Under the pieces are notes generated by a model. The model searched no databases. It worked only from the letters and a program-made list of their open reading frames with translations, and was not told the origin of the DNA. This document shows positions 24,956 to 33,741 of a stretch of DNA of 64,000 nucleotides, in pieces. Location of the stretch: positions 62,001 to 126,000 of the forward strand of contig CAJJLZ010000001.1 of assembly GCA_905192745.1 (NCBI GenBank). The letters are read 5' to 3'. Numbering within the stretch: position 1 is the first letter of the stretch; every line of letters starts with the position of its first letter. Position numbers and translations under genes: made by a program. The stretch is from an uncultured Oscillospiraceae bacterium (GTDB taxonomy: Bacteria > Bacillota > Clostridia > Oscillospirales > Acutalibacteraceae).

Positions 24956-25332
24956 TTCCCCCGATTCGGCAGAGGGTCGGCGGTCCGTTCGATCGGCCGG
25001 TCCCGAACCGGTATTCCGTATTTTGGTTCTGCCTATATCGGAAGATGGGGTATTTGTGTTTATCCGGATTTTCATCCAATTGGTCGGGGTTCTCCGCCGG
25101 GAGAAAGGTCTCTGTGGATATTCGATAAGGAAGGATAAAAAATTTGACATTTCTTTGTTAGAATGAGAATCGCCGCTCTTGCCCTTTCCAAGGGCGGATG
25201 AACCGTTCTTGTTTTGCGGACAAGCCGGCAAATATGGAACCATCTGGAATTTTGTGCGGGATTCTTCTGGTTATCGGATCGGAAAAACGCGAAAAACCAA
25301 AATTGAGATAAGCAGCACGAGAAACTAGTACA

Positions 25333-25361
25333 TTGTGCGAAATGTAGTGCGATGCTACAAT
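25333..25361 (+). promoter_or_regulatory. Candidate promoter of the AraC regulator gene
   Basis: TTGTGC (25333-25338) and TACAAT (25356-25361) are 17 bases apart, with TGC immediately before the -10 (extended -10). It would give a leader of about 190 bases before the start at 25560; short reading frames in that leader have no convincing ribosome sites. Confidence 0.5.
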
Positions 25362-25559
25362 TTAAACAAGAAAAATACGCAGGTTTTCATAAAAGGCAAT
25401 GCATGGTTTTCCGGCCCGGCTCTCGGAGACGGGAAGGCGCCGGATTATCCCATACCGCAGAACTTCCCCGCCGCATTGCAAAAACGGCCGTTGCTCCGGA
25501 CGGCAAATGCGGGATCGGCCGGACCGGAACGAGCGTTTTAAGAAAAGGGGGCGAACAGG

Positions 25560-26513
25560 ATGTTAGTACCGGGCAAACAATTTGAATTTGATAACCTGTT
25601 TAACGGCGAGCATCGAAAGTTTGGTCCTTTCAATCTGTACCAGGCGGGAGAGCTGAGCTGCGTTAACGGCTATGAGGTGCCGCCGCATAAGCAATGGTGC
25701 CATGAAATCAGTTATGTTGTGAGCGGCGAAGGGCTGTTTACCACCAACGGAGAAACCGACCTTTTGATTGAAGGCGACATCCATATCTGTCCGATGGATT
25801 CCATTCACGCGATCAAAACCGTGAACGATTCCGATCTGCGGTATGCGTATATCGGGTTTGAGTTTAACGAGGACGCGGACAGCGAGAGCTTCCAGTATCT
25901 GAAGGATTTTTTCAGGAACATTTCGGTATACAAGGCAAGCGACCGGAACAGCCTGCTCATCCCGCTGTTCCGCAATCTTGACGAGCTGTACAACAAGGCG
26001 ATGTTTTACCCGCTGATGGTGGAAACCTATCTGACGCAGATCGCAATCACCTGCTGCCGGTCGTTTATCCTGAACCCGATGCCGGTCTATTTCCCGTCGT
26101 TATCCGAGGATTCGGTGGGGCGGTCGGTGTATACGGTCATCAAATATATTGAAAATAATATTTTTGAAAAGATCGACGTGAAAATCATTGCCAAGGAAGT
26201 CGGCTACAACTATTCGTACATATCCGATATGTTCAAGAGAAAAACCGGCATTACCATTCAGCGCTATATCAGCAACAAAAAAATTCAGAAAGCAATCGAA
26301 CTGCTGAAATACGGCAAGCTGAATATCACTCAGGTCGCCCAGCGCCTGAATTATGCGAACATCCAATCCTTCAACAAGGCGTTCAAGCGGACTATGGGCT
26401 GCGCGCCGACCGATTTTCTGAAGCATTGCAACGAACCGGACGTTCCGCCTTCAGGCGGCTTTGCCGGAGGAGAGCCGGACGGCGGTCCGGCCGCGGCGGA
26501 TTCCGCTTTGTAG
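25560..26513 (+). CDS. AraC family transcriptional regulator of the glycan-like cluster
   Basis: A 317-residue protein: cupin-like sensing domain (about 20-115; HEISYVVSGEGLFTTNGE, EGDIHICPMDSIHAI) and an AraC DNA-binding domain (about 190-290) with YSYISDMFKRKTGITIQRY and LNITQVAQRLNYANIQSFNKAF followed by CAPTDFL. A Gly/Pro-rich tail of about 25 residues follows the domain. AAGGGGG is eight bases before the ATG. It is 46 bases upstream of the giant solute-binding protein gene and probably controls the genes through 43725. It is a paralog of the AraC protein at 5000-5872. Confidence 0.93.
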   Translation: MLVPGKQFEFDNLFNGEHRKFGPFNLYQAGELSCVNGYEVPPHKQWCHEISYVVSGEGLFTTNGETDLLIEGDIHICPMDSIHAIKTVNDSDLRYAYIGFEFNEDADSESFQYLKDFFRNISVYKASDRNSLLIPLFRNLDELYNKAMFYPLMVETYLTQIAITCCRSFILNPMPVYFPSLSEDSVGRSVYTVIKYIENNIFEKIDVKIIAKEVGYNYSYISDMFKRKTGITIQRYISNKKIQKAIELLKYGKLNITQVAQRLNYANIQSFNKAFKRTMGCAPTDFLKHCNEPDVPPSGGFAGGEPDGGPAAADSAL

Positions 26514-26559
26514 GCCGTGACCGGCCGACCCATCATGATTGTAGCTTGGGAGTGAGACT

Positions 26560-29496
26560 GTGCGTATTATGAGCACCAACGGTTCCAGACGATGGAGACA
26601 AATCATCGCCGCGTTCGCGGCGGGTATGCTGCTGATCTCGGCCGCGCCGTGGAGCGTTATGGCGGAGGAAACGGACGGAGCAGGAAATGCGGCGTCCTCC
26701 AGCGCGGCCGGGACGACGGAAGACGCCGCCGCGGACGCGCCGGATTATTTCAGCTATACTCAGGCGCATGGAGAGCAGCCCCGGGCAAAGACGCCGGTAA
26801 CTCTGGCGGCCGGGGCGGGGACGCTTTCTGAAAGCGGTGCGGAACGCCGGACGGAATACGAGGGGGAGGCGGACGTCGCCGTTCTGCAGAACGGCGGCTG
26901 GATCGAATGGGCCTTTACCGTATCGGAATCCGCCCTGTATACGCTGGATCTGCGGTACATCGCCCTGCCCGGAGCCGGCCGCGATCTAAAGGCCGGGTTC
27001 ACTCTGGATGGGGAGGTCCCTTTCCTTGGCGCGTCGGAGCTGGTGCTCAACCGCGTCTGGAAGGACGAGGGAGAGATGAAGCAGGATAAGCAGGGCAACG
27101 ACCTGGTTCCCGAACAGGTTGAGGTGTTCGAATATCGGGACCTGCTGCTGACCGACAATTCGGGCTTCCTCTCCGGCGCCTTTGAAGTGTATCTGGAGGC
27201 GGGGGAACACACCATCCGCCTGACCAATAACGACGACGCGATGGGCGTCGCCTCCCTGACGCTGGCGGGCAAGGAGGAGCTCCCCGCCTACGCCGAGGTG
27301 AAAGCGGAATACGATGCTCAGGGCTATCGGCCGGTGGGCGGGGCGTATATCGAGCAGCAGGCGGAACAGACCGAAAAGAAGTCGAGCCAGATTCTGTATC
27401 CGGTGTACGATCACACTGAAGCGGCCACCGTGCCCAATGATCCGGCGAAGATCCGCCGGAATGTCATCGGCCAGTCCAACTGGTCGGATTCCGGGATGTG
27501 GGTCACTTATCAGGTGGAGGCGCCGGAGGACGGTCTTTACCTTCTTTCCATCAAATACCGGCAGAATTCCCAGTTGGGGATGTCTACCTACCGTAACATC
27601 TATGTCAATGGGGAAATCCCCTTTCAGGAATTTGAAAACGTATCTTTTCCTTTCAACTTCAACTGGCAGAACCTGACGGTCTCCGACGCGGAGGGCAATC
27701 CCTGTTATGTCTATCTGAAAAAGGGGACGAACGAGATCCGGATGGAGGCGACGGTTGGCAAATGGACCGATATCCTGCAGGAGGTCAATGCGCTCAACGC
27801 CGAGATGAACACCCTGTATCGCCGGATTATCGTAGTGACCAGCACCAGCCCGGACACCTACCGCGATTACCAGCTGGATGTGGAAATCGACGGGCTGGTG
27901 GAAACGCTGCAGCGCCTGTCGGACTCGCTGTCCTCTCTGGCGGACACCTTCGATAAGGTCAACGGGGAAAAATCCACCCAGTCGGAAACCCTTCGGCGGG
28001 TGGCGGAACAGCTCCGGAGCTTTGCGGAGGATACGGACGAGATTCCGTCCCGTCTGGGAAATTTCCGGGACAATATCGGCACCATTTCCACGTGGCTGCT
28101 GAACAATGTGAAACAGCCGCTGGAAATCGATTATTTTGTGTTCCGTTCCGCGGAACAGGAGCTTCCCGCCGCCAAGGCCGGCTTTTTCCAGGGGATCTGG
28201 TTCGGGATCCGGCAGTTCCTGGCGACCTTCAGCAGCGATTACAACAGTATGGACGATTGGGAAGCGGATGAGGCGATCACCGTGTGGTCAACCGACGGGC
28301 GGGATCAGGTCCAGGTGCTGAAGGATATGATTACCAATGAATTTACCCCTCAGACCGGCATCCTCGTCAATTTGAACGTGGTGCAGACCGGCTTTATCGA
28401 AGCCACCCTCTCGGGGCTTGCGCCGGACGTCGGCATCGGCATGGCCCGCGGTCAGCCGGTCAATCTGGCCAGCCGCGGCGCGCTGGTGGATCTCAGCCGG
28501 TTCGATACCTTTGACGAGGTGATGACCCGCTTTTCGAAGGATGCCGCCGTGCCGTATCAATATGACGGCGCGACCTATGCCCTGCCGGTGACCCAGCTCT
28601 TTTTCATGATGTTCTACCGCACCGATATTTTCGAGGAGCTGGATCTGGACGTCCCTCAGACCTGGGACGAGGTGGACGATGTGGTGGCGGTGCTTCAGCG
28701 GAAGAACATGACTATGGGCCTGCCCTATACCACCATCACCGCCCAGACGGCGGTGGATACCGGCGTGGGCGCGAAGGATCTGTTTTCCCTCCTTCTTCTC
28801 CAGTACGGCGGAACCTATTACAATGAGGACCAAACCGCCACTGCGCTGGATTCCCGTGCGGCGCTGGACGCTTTCAAACGGTGGACGGGATATTATACGG
28901 AATCCGGTTTCGACCTGACCTATGACTTCAACACCCGTTTCCGCACCGGTGAAATGCCCCTCGCGATTCAGAGCGTGGGGATGTACAGCACCCTGCAGGC
29001 CGCCGCGCCCGAAATCCGGGGACAGTGGGCGATGGTGCCGGTTCCCGGCATCGAGCAGGAGGACGGAAGCATCGATCGGTCGGTCGGCGCCTCCGGTACC
29101 GCCGGCGTGATTTTCGAAAAGGCGGAAAACAAGGAGGCCTGCTGGAAATTCCTCGATTGGTACACCAGCACTGAAACGCAGAAGGAATTCGGCACCCGGG
29201 TGGAAAACCTGCTCGGCCCGGCGGCCCGGTATCAGACCGCCAACCTCGAGGCGTTCAACAACCTGCCCTGGAGCGACGCCGAGCTGGAGAATCTGGAGTT
29301 CCAGCGCGGCTTTGTGCAGGAAATTCAGGAGGTTCCCGGCAGCTATTTCGTCTCCCGCTGTCTCGACAACGCTTTCCGCGACGTGCTGTACAGCAGCAAG
29401 AACCCCCGGACGGCGCTGGAATCCGAAAACGAGAACATCAACCGGGAGCTTGAACGCAAGCGCATTGAGCTGCGTTCCCGGAAAACGCGCGGATAA
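26560..29496 (+). CDS. 978-residue extracellular solute-binding protein with N-terminal sandwich domains
   Basis: A signal peptide (1-35, cut near SVMA) is followed by two beta-sandwich modules that look like carbohydrate-binding modules (about 85-250 and 270-410: GGWIEWAFTVSESALYTLDLRY; GMWVTYQVEAPEDGLYLLSIKY), a helical segment with coiled-coil pattern (about 425-520), and a complete type 1 ABC solute-binding domain (about 570-940: ITVWSTDGRDQVQVL ... NKEACWKFLDWYTS). There is no lipobox cysteine, unusual for a solute-binding protein in this phylum; retention at the cell surface must be by another means. GTG start with GGGAG seven bases upstream. It is followed by permease genes (68 bases). 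The likely ligand is an oligosaccharide. Confidence 0.88.
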   Translation: MRIMSTNGSRRWRQIIAAFAAGMLLISAAPWSVMAEETDGAGNAASSSAAGTTEDAAADAPDYFSYTQAHGEQPRAKTPVTLAAGAGTLSESGAERRTEYEGEADVAVLQNGGWIEWAFTVSESALYTLDLRYIALPGAGRDLKAGFTLDGEVPFLGASELVLNRVWKDEGEMKQDKQGNDLVPEQVEVFEYRDLLLTDNSGFLSGAFEVYLEAGEHTIRLTNNDDAMGVASLTLAGKEELPAYAEVKAEYDAQGYRPVGGAYIEQQAEQTEKKSSQILYPVYDHTEAATVPNDPAKIRRNVIGQSNWSDSGMWVTYQVEAPEDGLYLLSIKYRQNSQLGMSTYRNIYVNGEIPFQEFENVSFPFNFNWQNLTVSDAEGNPCYVYLKKGTNEIRMEATVGKWTDILQEVNALNAEMNTLYRRIIVVTSTSPDTYRDYQLDVEIDGLVETLQRLSDSLSSLADTFDKVNGEKSTQSETLRRVAEQLRSFAEDTDEIPSRLGNFRDNIGTISTWLLNNVKQPLEIDYFVFRSAEQELPAAKAGFFQGIWFGIRQFLATFSSDYNSMDDWEADEAITVWSTDGRDQVQVLKDMITNEFTPQTGILVNLNVVQTGFIEATLSGLAPDVGIGMARGQPVNLASRGALVDLSRFDTFDEVMTRFSKDAAVPYQYDGATYALPVTQLFFMMFYRTDIFEELDLDVPQTWDEVDDVVAVLQRKNMTMGLPYTTITAQTAVDTGVGAKDLFSLLLLQYGGTYYNEDQTATALDSRAALDAFKRWTGYYTESGFDLTYDFNTRFRTGEMPLAIQSVGMYSTLQAAAPEIRGQWAMVPVPGIEQEDGSIDRSVGASGTAGVIFEKAENKEACWKFLDWYTSTETQKEFGTRVENLLGPAARYQTANLEAFNNLPWSDAELENLEFQRGFVQEIQEVPGSYFVSRCLDNAFRDVLYSSKNPRTALESENENINRELERKRIELRSRKTRG

Positions 29497-29564
29497 CCGC
29501 GGATAACCAATGAAACAATGCCGTCCGTCTTTGGGGCGGAGCGGTATGCGGGAAGGGCTTGATC

Positions 29565-30509
29565 ATGAGTATGCATGGTATCCATCCTCTGCATCGGAGG
29601 AAACGCTATCCGCGCGGCTATCTTCGGCAGGAGCTGAAGAAGGCCCGCATCAGCTATCTGCTGATGGCGCCGTTTCTGTTCTTCTTTATTTTGCTTACGG
29701 TAATTCCGGTGCTGGCGTCCATCTTTTTCAGTTTTACCTATTTTAATATGCTGGAGCCGCCGACCTTCGTGGGCCTGATGAACTATGAGCGGATGTTTTT
29801 GGACGACGGCACCTTCCTGATCGTCCTGAAAAACACCCTGCTGTTCGCCTTTGTTACCGGCCCGATTAGCTATCTGATTTCCTTTTTCTGCGCGTGGCTG
29901 ATCAATGAATTCGGGCCGAAGCTCCGGTCGGTTTTTACGCTGGCGTTTTATGCGCCGGTGCTGACCGGCAATCTCTTCTTCATCTGGACCTATCTGTTCA
30001 GCGGCGACCAGTACGGCATTGTGAACAGCACCCTGATGAATCTGGGGATTCTGGGCGAACCGGTTCAATGGCTGAGCGACCCGAAAACCATGCTGCCCGT
30101 GCTGATGATCGTTCAGCTGTGGGCAAGCCTCGGCACCGGCTTTCTCGCTTTTATCGCCGGCTTCCAGAACATGGACAAGAGCCTGTTTGAGGCGGCCTCC
30201 ATCGACGGGATCAGGAACCGCTGGCAGGAGCTGTGGTACGTCACCATCCCATCGATGGCGCCCCAACTGATGTTCTCCGCCGTGATGCAGATCGCCGCCT
30301 CTTTCGGTGTGCGGGAGATCATTCAGATGCTCGCCGGTTTCCCCACCACCCAGTACAGCGCCGACACCATCGTAACCTATATTCTCGATATCGGCACCGT
30401 GCGGTTTGAGATGGGGTACGCCTCCGCCATCGCCGTGTTCCTCTTTATTCTGATGCTGCTCACCAACTTCATTATAACCCATGTGCTGAAGCGGTTCAGC
30501 GTAGATTGA
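29565..30509 (+). CDS. ABC sugar transporter permease, first pair (MalF/LplB type)
   Basis: A 314-residue permease with six membrane helices and the EAA loop EAASIDGIRNRWQELWYVTIP near residues 207-227 that contacts the ATPase. The ATG at 29565 follows GGAAGGG by seven bases. With the next gene it forms a heteropair that would work with the giant binding protein upstream. No ATP-binding subunit is encoded in the window; such systems often use a shared MsmK-type ATPase (known for related sugar importers; inference here). Confidence 0.92.
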   Translation: MSMHGIHPLHRRKRYPRGYLRQELKKARISYLLMAPFLFFFILLTVIPVLASIFFSFTYFNMLEPPTFVGLMNYERMFLDDGTFLIVLKNTLLFAFVTGPISYLISFFCAWLINEFGPKLRSVFTLAFYAPVLTGNLFFIWTYLFSGDQYGIVNSTLMNLGILGEPVQWLSDPKTMLPVLMIVQLWASLGTGFLAFIAGFQNMDKSLFEAASIDGIRNRWQELWYVTIPSMAPQLMFSAVMQIAASFGVREIIQMLAGFPTTQYSADTIVTYILDIGTVRFEMGYASAIAVFLFILMLLTNFIITHVLKRFSVD

Positions 30510-30571
30510 CGCCGCGCGCTCCCCTCCCTTGCCGGAGCGGGGCCGCTGAATGAAACGAAAAGGGTGATTCT

Positions 30572-31429
30572 GTGACCAAGGGACTCTTTAAAAAGAACAT
30601 CAATCGTTCGATAGGCGGCAATCTGCTGGTGTTTTTGATTGTGTTGCTTCTGGCCTGCTTCATGCTGCTGCCGATCGTGTATGCGGTGAGTTCCGCCTTC
30701 AAGCCGCTGGACGAAATTTTCATTTTTCCGCCGCGGATGTTTGTCCGAAAGCCGACGCTGGACAATTTCGTTCAGCTCGCGCAGATAACCAGTTCCTCCT
30801 GGGTTCCGCTGAGCCGGTACATATTCAACTCCCTGTTTGTCAGCGCGGTGGGTACCGTCGGCCATATGCTGATGGCCAGCATGGCGGCCTATCCGCTCGC
30901 CAAGCATCGCTTTATCGGACAACGGACGATTTCCGGCGTGGTGAAGCTGTCCCTGCTGTTCACCTCCGCGGTTACGGCGATCCCGCAGTACATCGTGATG
31001 TCCAGCATCGGGATCGTCAACACCTATTGGGCGCTGATTTTTCCCGCTTTTCAGGCGGCGCTCGGCCTGTACCTGATGCAGAGCTTCATGGGCCAGATTC
31101 CGGAAGAGATGCTGGAGGCGGCCCGGATCGACGGGGCGGGCGAACTGCGGATTTTCTGGCGGATTGTGATGCCGAACGTCAAGCCCGCCTGGCTGACCGT
31201 GATTATTTTCTCCTTCCAGCAGGTGTGGAACAACGTCGGTTCCAGTGTGATTTATGATGAGAAAATCAAACTGCTGGGGTCTCTGCTGACTCAGGTGACG
31301 GCCGCCGGCACCGCCCGTGCGGGCGCGGGCGCGGCGCTTGGCCTGATTCTGATGATCCCGCCGATCCTGCTGTTTGTTCTCTCCCAGCGCCGGGTCATCG
31401 AAACCATGTCCACTTCGGGCATGAAGTAA
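30572..31429 (+). CDS. ABC sugar transporter permease, first pair (MalG/YtcP type)
   Basis: A 285-residue permease with six helices and the EAA loop EAARIDGAGELRIFWRIVMPN near residues 185-205. GTG start at 30572 with AAAAGGG eight bases before. Partner of the preceding permease. The final residues SQRRVIETMSTSGMK are the usual permease ending. Confidence 0.92.
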   Translation: MTKGLFKKNINRSIGGNLLVFLIVLLLACFMLLPIVYAVSSAFKPLDEIFIFPPRMFVRKPTLDNFVQLAQITSSSWVPLSRYIFNSLFVSAVGTVGHMLMASMAAYPLAKHRFIGQRTISGVVKLSLLFTSAVTAIPQYIVMSSIGIVNTYWALIFPAFQAALGLYLMQSFMGQIPEEMLEAARIDGAGELRIFWRIVMPNVKPAWLTVIIFSFQQVWNNVGSSVIYDEKIKLLGSLLTQVTAAGTARAGAGAALGLILMIPPILLFVLSQRRVIETMSTSGMK

Positions 31430-31510
31430 GCGGGGCGGCCCGGTCCTCCCTTCAGAATTTTGCGATCTTCGGGGCGTGACCGCCTCGTCAGAAAGCCGGA
31501 AAGGCGTGAT

Positions 31511-33640
31511 TTGGATACCATGAAGTTCAGGAAGGTCATGATGGCCATAAGGAAAAGGCGGCGTATCGCCGGCGGTCTGGCGCTGCTGCTGATCCTTCTG
31601 ACCCCGCTGCTTTCCCTCCCCTGCGCGGCCGAGGGAACGTCCTTCAGCTATACCTATGATTACTGGAAAAACTCGGTGGAGGTCCCCGCGCCTTATACCG
31701 CGGAGAAGCCGGTCACCGGCGATACGCTGGGACAGGGAAGCCTCAGTTCCCCACAGGATCTGTACGTCACCGGGACGGGGGAGGTGTATGTCCTCGATTC
31801 CGGCAACAGCCGGATTCTGAAGCTGGACAGCGCGCTCCGGTTTCAGGAAACCATCACCCTGAAGGGCGCGGATGGAACCCCGATTGCGTTTCAGGAGGCG
31901 CAGGGAATTTTCGTGGAGGAAGGCGGGCGGCTCTATGTCGCCGATAAAAAGGCCCGAACCGTGTATATCGCTGAAAGCGACGGCACGGTTATCCGGCAGA
32001 TCGGCGCGCCCCCGGCCGACAAGGTGACGGACGATTTCGACTACACCCCCGCCAAAGTGGTGGTGAACTCCGCCGGCATTATTTATGTGATTTCCGCCAA
32101 CACCTATTCCGGGGCGCTGATGTACGAGCAGAACGGGCAGTTTATCGGTTTCTACGGCGCGGAGCGGGTGTCGGTCACGCCGCAGCTGCTGCTCCAGCGC
32201 TTCTGGAAGAGCATCCTGAGCGAAGAGGCGGCCTCCGGCATTATGCGGAGCGTACCGACCTCCTTTATCAACTTTGATCTGGACGAAAGCAATTTTGTAT
32301 ATACCATTAAGGGCGGCACGGCCCGCGGGGTGGGTCAGGTCCGGAAGCTGAATTCCCTCGGTGAGAACATTCTGTTCAATGAGGAGGGGGAGCAGGCGGC
32401 TTTCGGGGATCTCGACACCTATTACGACAACCAGACCAACAGCGATATCACCACCACCCTCAACGATATTTCGGTGGATGAGGACGGCTTTATTACCGTT
32501 ACCGACAGCACCCGGGCCCGGGTGTTTCAATACGACCAGAACAGCAACCTTCTGTACGCCTTCGGCGGGCAGGCCAACCAGTACGGCACCTTCCAGTCCC
32601 CGGTGGCGGTGGATTCGGTCGGGGACCGGCTGCTGGTGCTGGACGCGGGCGCGGGCTGTCTCCATGTGTTTACCCCCACCTCCTTCGGCGCGAACGTCCG
32701 TAAGGCGATTCTGCTGTACAACGACGGACAGTATGAGGAAGCGATGGAGCCGTGGGAGGATATTCTGGCCGAGGACGCCAACTATGAGCTGGCCAACGTC
32801 GGCATGGGCAAAATTTACGAGCAGACCGGTGAATACGACAAGGCGATGGAATATTACCGCCGGGGAAATTACCGCACGGGCTATTCCGACACCTTCAAGG
32901 AGGAACGGGCGGATTTCATCCGCGGGGCGTTCCCGGTGCTGCTGGCCCTGATCGTCCTGCTGGTGCTCGGCATGGTGGTTTATACCCGTTATCAGGAAAA
33001 GCACCGGAAGAGCGACTATGAGGTTACTTTCAGCAAATGGCGGTATCCCTTCCAGGTCAGCCTGCACCCCTTCAAGTCCTATTACGACCTGAAGGTGGAG
33101 AAAAAGGGCTCGGTTCTGATGGCAAACCTGATTGTTTTCGCCTTTTTTGTCACCAGCGTTATCCATACCCAACTGACCGGCTTCCATTTTAACGAGAACC
33201 GTACCGACCAGTTCAACGTCTTTGTATCCCTTGCGACCACCGTCGGCGTGTTCGTCGTCTGGGTGGTGTGCAACTGGGCGGTCAGCACCCTGGCCGACGG
33301 CGAAGGCACCTTCCGGGAAATCTGGATATTCTCGGCTTACGCGATCCTGCCCTATGTGATCGGCCTGATCCTGCTGACGGTCCTCAGCAACGCGTTCACG
33401 CTGGAGGAAGCCAGCTTTTACAGCATCGCGCAGGTGATCGTGTATGCCTGGACCGGCGTGAACCTGCTGATGGCTACCCGGGAGGTTCACCAGTATTCGA
33501 TGACGAAAACCATTGGGATCATTTTGGGAACCCTGCTGGGAATTTTCCTGGTAATGCTTTTTGTGACCATCGCCTACAGTATGTTCACCCAGCTGGTCAG
33601 CTTTATCGGTATGATTTATAACGAAATCCGCCTGAAATAG
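31511..33640 (+). CDS. NHL-propeller / TPR / YIP1 membrane protein
   Basis: A protein of about 709 residues. After a hydrophobic signal-like segment (about 15-45) comes a beta-propeller with NHL-type blades (SPQDLYVTGTGEVYVLDSGN; EAQGIFVEEGGRLYVADKKA; FQSPVAVDSVGDRLLVLDAGAG), then two TPR-like helices (QYEEAMEPWEDIL, EYDKAMEYYRRG; about 405-450), a membrane helix (about 473-495) and a YIP1-type domain with several more helices (about 510-709). The start is uncertain: a TTG at 31511 is well spaced from AAGG at 31501-31504, but ATG 31520 or 31541 would also give a signal peptide. Such YIP1 proteins recur beside DUF5696 and sugar ABC genes (recollection). It may sense or couple substrate binding to transport; function unknown. 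Confidence 0.78.
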   Translation: MDTMKFRKVMMAIRKRRRIAGGLALLLILLTPLLSLPCAAEGTSFSYTYDYWKNSVEVPAPYTAEKPVTGDTLGQGSLSSPQDLYVTGTGEVYVLDSGNSRILKLDSALRFQETITLKGADGTPIAFQEAQGIFVEEGGRLYVADKKARTVYIAESDGTVIRQIGAPPADKVTDDFDYTPAKVVVNSAGIIYVISANTYSGALMYEQNGQFIGFYGAERVSVTPQLLLQRFWKSILSEEAASGIMRSVPTSFINFDLDESNFVYTIKGGTARGVGQVRKLNSLGENILFNEEGEQAAFGDLDTYYDNQTNSDITTTLNDISVDEDGFITVTDSTRARVFQYDQNSNLLYAFGGQANQYGTFQSPVAVDSVGDRLLVLDAGAGCLHVFTPTSFGANVRKAILLYNDGQYEEAMEPWEDILAEDANYELANVGMGKIYEQTGEYDKAMEYYRRGNYRTGYSDTFKEERADFIRGAFPVLLALIVLLVLGMVVYTRYQEKHRKSDYEVTFSKWRYPFQVSLHPFKSYYDLKVEKKGSVLMANLIVFAFFVTSVIHTQLTGFHFNENRTDQFNVFVSLATTVGVFVVWVVCNWAVSTLADGEGTFREIWIFSAYAILPYVIGLILLTVLSNAFTLEEASFYSIAQVIVYAWTGVNLLMATREVHQYSMTKTIGIILGTLLGIFLVMLFVTIAYSMFTQLVSFIGMIYNEIRLK

Positions 33641-33741
33641 CGGAACGACGGGCGGACTCCTTCCGCCGATCAGCGCGGGCGGCACAGCGCCCTTTTTCAA
33701 GAAGGATTTTCGTCCCAGCGGGCGGAAGATCCGGAAAGGAC

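Noticed and set aside
18427..25559. tRNA cluster followed by unusual genes as a possible integrated island
   Set aside because: No copy of a tRNA 3' end, integrase or direct repeat was found at the far side, so an attachment site cannot be supported.
25352..25585. Small reading frame in the AraC leader
   Set aside because: No ribosome site, overlaps the AraC start, and no similarity recognised.
30377..33700. A very long (over 1100 codon) open frame on the minus strand
   Set aside because: It is antisense to the permease, YIP1 and neighbouring genes, is rich in His/Gly/Arg as typical of GC-rich shadow frames, and has no ribosome site or recognisable motif.
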